Assembly: GCA_027625915.1 (NCBI GenBank)
Contig: JANTQA010000015.1
Span: forward strand, 7,469,001 to 7,533,000
Direction: 5' to 3'
Source of the DNA: Anaeramoeba flamelloides
Lineage: Eukaryota > Metamonada > Anaeramoebidae
Length of the DNA stretch: 64,000 nt
Shown here: positions 58,901 through 64,000 of the stretch, piece by piece
How the letters are laid out: the number at the start of each line of letters is the position of its first letter
How positions within the stretch are numbered: the first letter of the stretch is position 1
Position numbers and translations under genes: made by a program
The notes under the pieces: generated by a model
What the model was told of the DNA's origin: nothing
Seen by the model: only the letters and a program-made list of their open reading frames with translations
Database searches by the model: none

Positions 58901-59499
58901 AAGTCAAACCCATTAACAAGGGTAGTCGCTAGCGCAGTTAAGACCCTTCGGAGAGATTGCTGATTGATCCCATTTTTTGGTAAGGTAAATTGCCTTAAGA
59001 AAGTGGGGATATCACCACGAAATTTCAAGAAAGAATTAATTGCTAACTGGTATCTTTCTGTGGAATCGAATTCTGGGATAATCTTTTTTGGAGACACAAG
59101 CAAATTATAAAAATATAAGGATAAAATGGATTCGATGAAATGAAGATATTTTTTTGTGCTTTTTAATTTCTGACTATTTTTACACCTTGAAAAACAACTG
59201 ATTAAATAATAGAAAACATTTCCTTCAATTAGCTGTTGAGTGTTTGCTTTGTTATAGTTTTGAAAGATTTCTAAGAGGACTAGATCTGGTAAGGTTTCCA
59301 GAAACGAATAATTTTGTTTTTCACATTCCTTTTGAATGGTTATATTTACACTTTCAATGCACTTTGTTGTTTCATGGAATTCATTGATCTTGATTTGAAA
59401 AATGGTTGAACAGTCATTTATTTCCAATTTGGTTTTATTTGGTAAAGTATTGAAAAAAGTTTTGGTTAAATACTTGGTTTTTGGTTTTAAAAGAGACAT
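55951..59499 (-). CDS. UFD2-type ubiquitin conjugation factor E4 (U-box ligase), 1182 aa
   Basis: Start taken at ATG 59497-59499 (MSLLKPKTKYL); the frame upstream begins only with TTG and runs into stops. The long helical UFD2 core spans most of residues ~30-1080 with recognisable stretches (FLRQFTLPKNGINQQSLRR, CPMIMNFLLSMSASSGIILNPFIRHGLM, EFTGTSSQYYDKLRLRKPL, LASDAIGNISELSDMVN). It ends in a U-box (about 1108-1182): FPEEFLCALLWNLMEDPVKL, STVDRQNIEKHL, STDPFSRQPL. UFD2/UBE4 extends ubiquitin chains on pre-ubiquitinated substrates, with Cdc48/p97. Yeast Ufd2 is 961 residues. The surplus lies in Asn/Lys/Glu-rich loops, three of them long Asn runs. No intron is needed. Confidence 0.92.
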   Translation of the reverse strand: MSLLKPKTKYLTKTFFNTLPNKTKLEINDCSTIFQIKINEFHETTKCIESVNITIQKECEKQNYSFLETLPDLVLLEIFQNYNKANTQQLIEGNVFYYLISCFSRCKNSQKLKSTKKYLHFIESILSLYFYNLLVSPKKIIPEFDSTERYQLAINSFLKFRGDIPTFLRQFTLPKNGINQQSLRRVLTALATTLVNGFDFALTNNNREDLAGHAINTLNLLKSLFTLKEEPTNGTQNLNQNKNKNKNQNKNLNRNNSPYSNFSNFQNPNKYIINTSILIPRDPPKKNKKKKAKREPIYEQILLFRLFRFSILKRTEDLMKTLHSSNEYEGINEQEFRRTELDFQIIQRTAMYEYLSELKELLLVIFKKKDLRKRFFLWVHYELLNLEEENELKRKEREILDVDLNEKEIFVFNLCQILTGLCEPFIVVSKGRWKNLSINTFRALFQNEKKQNPIFLSSDEASWIIKSNLAKFTGHQLLMKKMRSIKRKQRDMYFHKKNLKESKTTSNDESEIKNIQIENLRINKKLKGKKTERKKEKGNENENGNGFENDNGNENENKEKKTEYEKEKENENKKNEKNEFITKCFYLANKSIMLALVPVIRKHLKINLQLTKEKEKERRQRVKQKTKKLIVLATKYSAIESLTFDPLLRKKIFSLYQFLICWIYANIGEDPEIILENNSLNNLIKTFNSNSNSNNNNNNNNNNSNNNIEQFLPILPFNEQAENKVLKIIPEAFISNIGKYVRWFLKLSPRTLFKEERCPMIMNFLLSMSASSGIILNPFIRHGLMMSVQDLIKSSGRLITDRSISQRSKQILLALEGKRGFVLKYLPWCLLNLFIDVEFTGTSSQYYDKLRLRKPLLEMLLFLLRSQQFLYSFRIECQNYDLSLRVVGYLLTDLSTLINLASDAIGNISELSDMVNNQILAKTLPFDEKIRINRIIIERTASIRLYGQNARKILDIMVLLVTTCQIESVFLSTDLRGLLIETFSNLLKSFGKYELREKKGLSTFDLDPHDLLKQLCFLIIEFSHFDIFLESWATRQSEQQISKKSHFTRIKHIFGEVQILTWEHIINRIFNENNNKNNNNNINNNNNKNNNEENNEIKNDSENLYDEEFPEEFLCALLWNLMEDPVKLPSGSTVDRQNIEKHLMFDSTDPFSRQPLTLELMVPLPDLKIKIIEWKKKHLIKK

Positions 59500-62434
59500 T
59501 AAATGTTCAATAAAAATCAAAAAAATGATTATTAATTATTGTAATTTTCTCTTCAACTTATTTAATATTGAGACTAGAAAACAGATTTGTTAAAGTATTG
59601 TTGTTGTTAAAATTTTTTGTCAAATTGTTTTAGTATTTTTGAATATTTTTGTCTTTATCTATTTTTTCTCAAGTAGAATGTAAACGAATGTTTTTTTTTT
59701 TTCAAATCTTCTTGTTGAAAGTTAAATTTCACAATTTGTATTGAATTTTTATACTTTTAAAGGGAGAAGGATCGTTTTTCTCATCTTGAAAAGTTCATAA
59801 TCCAACTATTTTCCAAATTATTTCAAAAAAAATTAAGGTTGATGAAAAAGAAAGAAATCTAATTATACTTGAAGGAAACCAATAAAAACTTGCTTTGAAA
59901 AAAAGTACCCATATAATTTTAAAATAATTCACTCAATATAAAGAATGAAAAAAACTTAAATTATTATTTTTAACTTGAAAAAAATTTAATTCATTAATTC
60001 GACTCAGATTTCAAATCAATTTTTTTCTAATTGTTCAAAAATAAAAAATATTAAAAAAAAAAATCAAACCATAAAATAAAAAATGTTTTCATAATACTTA
60101 TTTAAAACCTGGAAAATTCAACTTAAAATCCAAAGAAATACCCTTTAATTTGATTATTTTCAAAATAATTGATATCCAGAATCTTAATTATTTCAATAGG
60201 GTATTAAAATAACATGGACTAATTTGTCTATTAGTTTTATCGAATATTTAATAATCTTTTACATATTTTTAAACAAATAAAAAAAAAATTCAATTAATAA
60301 TTCTAATAAAAAAAACAATTAATAATTATTTCCAAAAAACTTAATTTAAGTATGAACATTTAGTTGTTTAGACTTTACATATTAAAAAAAAAAATTGACA
60401 ATCTTTGAAATTTCTAGAATTTTAATAAATTATTATACATAAAATAAATGATCAATTTTTATTGGATCTTCAGGTATTCAATAGTTGATTTATTTTTGGG
60501 AAAATTATTGAATTTCAAATTTGGTCAAATTTCAAAATTGGTAAAATTCTCATTTTTTTCAAAATAGTCAATTCCATTGAAATATATTGGCTGTTTGTAT
60601 TTAAACCCCTTCAAGTAGATTAAGGTATGTTATGAGAATTTATAGTATTCTAGAGTAGGCTTGGGTAGTTTGGATAGTATGATAGATTATTTTTGACAAG
60701 GATTTTGTTAAAAAAAAAAATTAAGAGACCAATTAAACTTTTTGAAACTTGTTTTAAAAGAGTTAAAAAAATTCCCCTTAACTTTTTGTGTTAAAATTGG
60801 GTTTTGAACAAATTTTTAAAAATATTTAAACCCCAATTCAAAATTTTTAACACACCAAAATTCCATTTGTGAAAAAAAAAAATTTATTTAATCAATTCCA
60901 GAAGAAATACCAAATTAGAACCATTCACTAATTGAAATGTTAACACTTGTTTATAAATTACAATACTCACAAAACAATAAATAAATAATTATTAATACAA
61001 ATAAATCATGGGTGTGTTAAAATTTTTGGAGAGAGCAAAACAAAAAAATGAATTGGTAAATTTGTTTAAATTCTATTAGGGATATTGATCGATCAAATGG
61101 TTAGTTAATATCAACTAATTTTATTTGAGTTCTTCCATTACGTACAACTCAACTTTAACCTAATATCAATTTTGAAAAAAAATTTCGGTCCAACGAAACA
61201 AATTACGTAATTCAAACAATGAAATAAAAACAAAAACTAAAAGATGAAAAAATGATTTTCATATTTCACAAAAATCAAAATTATCTCCAATTTCAATGAA
61301 ATTGTATTATTGTGGTTGTTTGAAATATTTTATTGGTGTGGAAAATTTTGAATTTTAGTTTAGTATTGATAATTTCAAGATTTTGAATTTTCAATAATCC
61401 AAGTAATAAAATACTATTAATCACAAAATTATCTTTTTGATTTTTCCTCTCATAATTTATAAAAACCATTAAAAACTTTCATACTGATGAAAACAACCAA
61501 GAAACTCTTCAAAAATACCAAAAAATTCAACTGAACTAATTTTGAAATTTGACCACATTTGAAATTTAATAATATACACTTTTTTTTCATATATTTTTTA
61601 AAATGAGATTAAATTTTCAATTTTTATTGGTCATAATGACTATCAAAAATCACAATAAAATGTAATTAAAATAAAATTCTCTAACATTTATATTATTTTT
61701 GATCTTTCAAGCCAAGATAAATTATTGAATTGAAAAGAATATATTTAAAATTCCTAAAAATCTACTTGACAAAAATTTTAAACGTTCTGTAATTGAAATA
61801 TTTTTTAATTGTTATTTTTTTTTCACCTCAAGCATGTCAAAACAATTAACCCTCATCAATAACAAGAATTCTAATATTATTTAAAAAAATCTTTCAAGTA
61901 TTTATTTTGGATCAAGAGGAAAAATTCAATTCCTTAAATACCTTTGTCTCTTTCCTTTTTTATTATTCGAAACTTTTTGAAATAAACTAAACTGGTTATT
62001 AAAAATAAGCAAAAAACAAATTTTAAAATTTAAAAAATACTCAAGCCCAGTAGAGTATCTACTAACAAAAATCCATTTCAAAGAAATAACCAATATAAGC
62101 TCGTTCTCGAAAATCGGTTATTTCTTGTCATTTTTTTAGCCTTGACTTCAAAAAAACAATAAATTTATTATTTTTTTTATTTTTTTTTGATCATAAGGTA
62201 TTTCATTTATTTATTTTTTTTTCGATTAATTGAATTTAATAATCATTTTTTAGAAATAGAACAGAATTTTAAAAAAAAAAACCAAAAGTCAAAAATGTGA
62301 AGTAAAATGTAAATATAAAAAAAATTGATGATATGAAAAACAAAAAAAAAAAAAAATAAAAACAAAAATTTTAAATTAAAAAGAGATAAATAACAATATT
62401 TGTAAAATAAAATAAAAAAAAAAAATTTATTAAA
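59500..62434. other. Gene-free stretch
   Basis: It holds the 5' flank of the UFD2 gene, a ~536 bp Tc1-type MITE (60827-61362) and the 3' flank of the formin gene. No gene supported. Confidence 0.7.
60827..61362 (+). mobile_element. Tc1/mariner-type MITE, 536 bp, family copy F
   Basis: Left TAAACCCCAATTCAAAATTT and right (reverse complement TAAACTAAAATTCAAAATTT) are terminal inverted repeats bounded by TA. An internal copy of the end (GGTGTGTTAAAATTTTTGGA at ~61010) lies about 180 bases in. It aligns with the 3255-3925 copy. Confidence 0.75.
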
Positions 62435-64000
62435 TTAATTCTTCTTTTCTTGTATACCTTCTAAAGTGGAATTGATGGGTCTCAAAGAAGAACGAGCTAA
62501 TTTCGCTTGTTGCATAAAGTTCATCAAATTGAGATCTTGTTTGCTATCCTTTCTTATAAGTCTACCTTGTTTAATTGTCCCATATATATTTTTAAAGTTA
62601 TTTTTCCTTGCGGAATTTGAAGATCTGGACGAAGACTTTGAAGACTTTTTCGGAGTCTTAATTTGGATTTCGCCTTGTTGTTGATTGTCTTTTTTTTTCT
62701 TTTTCAGCTCTTCTCTTCTCTTTTCTTGAGCGATTTTGCGTTTTTCGTCTTTGATTTTCTTTTCTTGTAATTCCCTTTCCTTGATGTTCGCCTTTGTGCC
62801 TTGCTCGACTTCTAAAACAAAGTTGTGCACCAATGAGAAATATTCTGTGCTCACCATTTTATCTTGCTCGCCAATGCCGAACATGGAAAGAGCTCTCTTG
62901 TATTCCTTCTCCATTTTGTCCATTAATGATCCCAGCGACTTCATTTGCTTTCTTGTATTTTTGAGGAAATTGAACAGTGATTTGTAAAAGACACCCTTCG
63001 ATTTTTTAAAGCTTTTCAAAAACTCGTCGTTTTCCTCAATGCGGTTTTTGATTTGGTTTGCCTCGGCTTGGATCATTTCGATGGGCTTCCCAATGACCTT
63101 TCTGAGCCCAAAGAGATCCTCTGGCAGCGAAATTACCTTCGCAAGGCCCAAGCGCTCAGCTTCCAAACAGCAAAACTGGATCAGGGACATTTTGTTGTCG
63201 ATCGACTTTGTGCTTGCCAGCCTTACCAAAAAGTCCAGCTTGAAGCCCTGGCAGTTACCGCGGCTGGTCCCCATGTTCATATAGTTACCGGAAATAAGAA
63301 CCAAGGCAAAAATTTGGCGCATTCCTTCCGACTCAGAAATCGATTTGGAGGCCTCAATGATCTGCTCAATGTCCTGGTGCACATCCTTCAAGCTGACATG
63401 GAACTCCAATTTAAATTCAAACGCAGCCAATCGCTTTTTCAGGCTTGGTATTGTCCCCATTAGCCTGTAGAATTTCTCAACTTCCCCAAGCCTTTTGACG
63501 TCGCCGGAAAAGGAATTCACTGTTTCCTGCTGTGTCTCGTCGGGCATGATCTTGATCAGCGTTTTCAATTTATCAATATCGAATTTTTGATCGTCCATCT
63601 TTAAAATGGCCTCCTTAACTTCATCATGGCTATATTTCCATCGTTTCAAAATCATCTCCACTGTCTGTGCCTTCGATGGTTCAATGAGCTTGATGGACTC
63701 GGCTTTTTTTTTTTTGGCTCGCTCCTTTTTCTCTTCATCAATAACTTTTTTTTCCTTTTTCGTGAGTTTTCTTCTTGCACAAAAATGCTCTTCTAGGTTT
63801 TTGACATTTGCTTGAAGATTTTGGCTCGTAATGAATTTGGAGACGTCTGACCATATGGTTTTATCTACTTGCTTTTTATTCATTTTGGACCAAAACAATT
63901 GCTTCATTTTGACGTTTGGCTTTTTTTTACCAAATAGCCCCCTTTTCTTTCCAAAGCTTGGTGGTGGTGGCATTCCCCCTATTCCTCCGCCCCCCATTGG
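62435..64000 (-). CDS. Formin, 3' part with FH1 remnant and complete FH2 domain (5' end cut by window)
   Basis: The frame is open through the right window edge (a Pro codon precedes the Met at 63995-63997), so the start lies outside. The visible part begins in a Gly/Pro stretch (GGGGIGGMPPPPSFG), the end of an FH1 profilin-binding region. The FH2 domain follows (about residues 31-400 of the visible part): MKQLFWSKM, a helical region with VEMILKRWKYS, MPDETQQETV, the FH2 signature GNYMNMGTSRGNCQGFKLDFL at 237-257, and TKSIDNKMSL. A Lys/Glu-rich helix (~400-445) and a Ser/Arg-rich basic tail (~450-520) follow. FH2 dimers nucleate unbranched actin filaments and ride their growing ends. I see no canonical DAD motif; LMNFMQQAKLARSSLRPI near the end is a weak candidate. 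This gene is the most G+C-rich stretch of the window. Confidence 0.92.
   Translation of the reverse strand, partial: PMGGGGIGGMPPPPSFGKKRGLFGKKKPNVKMKQLFWSKMNKKQVDKTIWSDVSKFITSQNLQANVKNLEEHFCARRKLTKKEKKVIDEEKKERAKKKKAESIKLIEPSKAQTVEMILKRWKYSHDEVKEAILKMDDQKFDIDKLKTLIKIMPDETQQETVNSFSGDVKRLGEVEKFYRLMGTIPSLKKRLAAFEFKLEFHVSLKDVHQDIEQIIEASKSISESEGMRQIFALVLISGNYMNMGTSRGNCQGFKLDFLVRLASTKSIDNKMSLIQFCCLEAERLGLAKVISLPEDLFGLRKVIGKPIEMIQAEANQIKNRIEENDEFLKSFKKSKGVFYKSLFNFLKNTRKQMKSLGSLMDKMEKEYKRALSMFGIGEQDKMVSTEYFSLVHNFVLEVEQGTKANIKERELQEKKIKDEKRKIAQEKRREELKKKKKDNQQQGEIQIKTPKKSSKSSSRSSNSARKNNFKNIYGTIKQGRLIRKDSKQDLNLMNFMQQAKLARSSLRPINSTLEGIQEKKN

Overview
The window is AT-rich eukaryotic nuclear DNA with widely spaced genes, long homopolymer runs and proteins full of Asn/Lys/Glu low-complexity loops. 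The standard genetic code fits every gene. Spliceosomal GT-AG introns can be placed in several genes. The protein set (fimbrin-type bundler, formin, MST/Hippo-like STE20 kinase, CK2-like kinase, UFD2/E4 ligase, NAC-alpha, TMEM62-like phosphoesterase) and the base composition suggest a free-living amoeboid or flagellated protist. An Anaeramoeba-like or similar AT-rich amoeba is my best guess, but the sequence alone does not settle it.

Layout: 1-3022 (+) 3' part of a coiled-coil/fimbrin gene cut by the left edge; 7101-7724 (-) last exon of an unrecognised acidic/lysine-rich protein; 11225-13250 (-) five-exon MST/Hippo-like kinase; 15794-18481 (-) TMEM62-like metallophosphoesterase; 22514-22678 (-) possible small membrane protein; 29608-31149 (+) gamma-glutamyl-hydrolase-like protein lacking the catalytic Cys and His; 34331-39205 (-) CK2-like kinase in two exons with a 3.8 kb intron; 45041-46783 (+) NAC-alpha with a histidine-rich tract and a 1 kb intron; 52114-52530 (-) putative secreted basic protein; 55951-59499 (-) UFD2-type E4 with C-terminal U-box; 62435-64000 (-) 3' part of a formin cut by the right edge. 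There is no operon-like logic. The actin genes at the two edges share a broad theme only.

The space between genes is mostly worn DNA-transposon debris. At least seven terminal-inverted-repeat families can be recognised by comparing copies inside the window: a ~535 bp TA-flanked Tc1/mariner-type family (several copies, some in introns), one longer Tc1/mariner fossil with readable transposase remnants (40630-41691), two further Tc1-like fossils (24459-24974, 47226-47938), a ~700 bp family with AAGGGTC ends, a ~230 bp hairpin family, a ~370 bp family and a ~180 bp family. No tRNA, rRNA, CRISPR, retroelement or virus-like element was found.

The most interesting items are the GGH-like pseudoenzyme with a membrane anchor, the fimbrin core fused to a long coiled coil, the CK2-like kinase whose large intron is filled with transposon copies, and the histidine-rich NAC-alpha.
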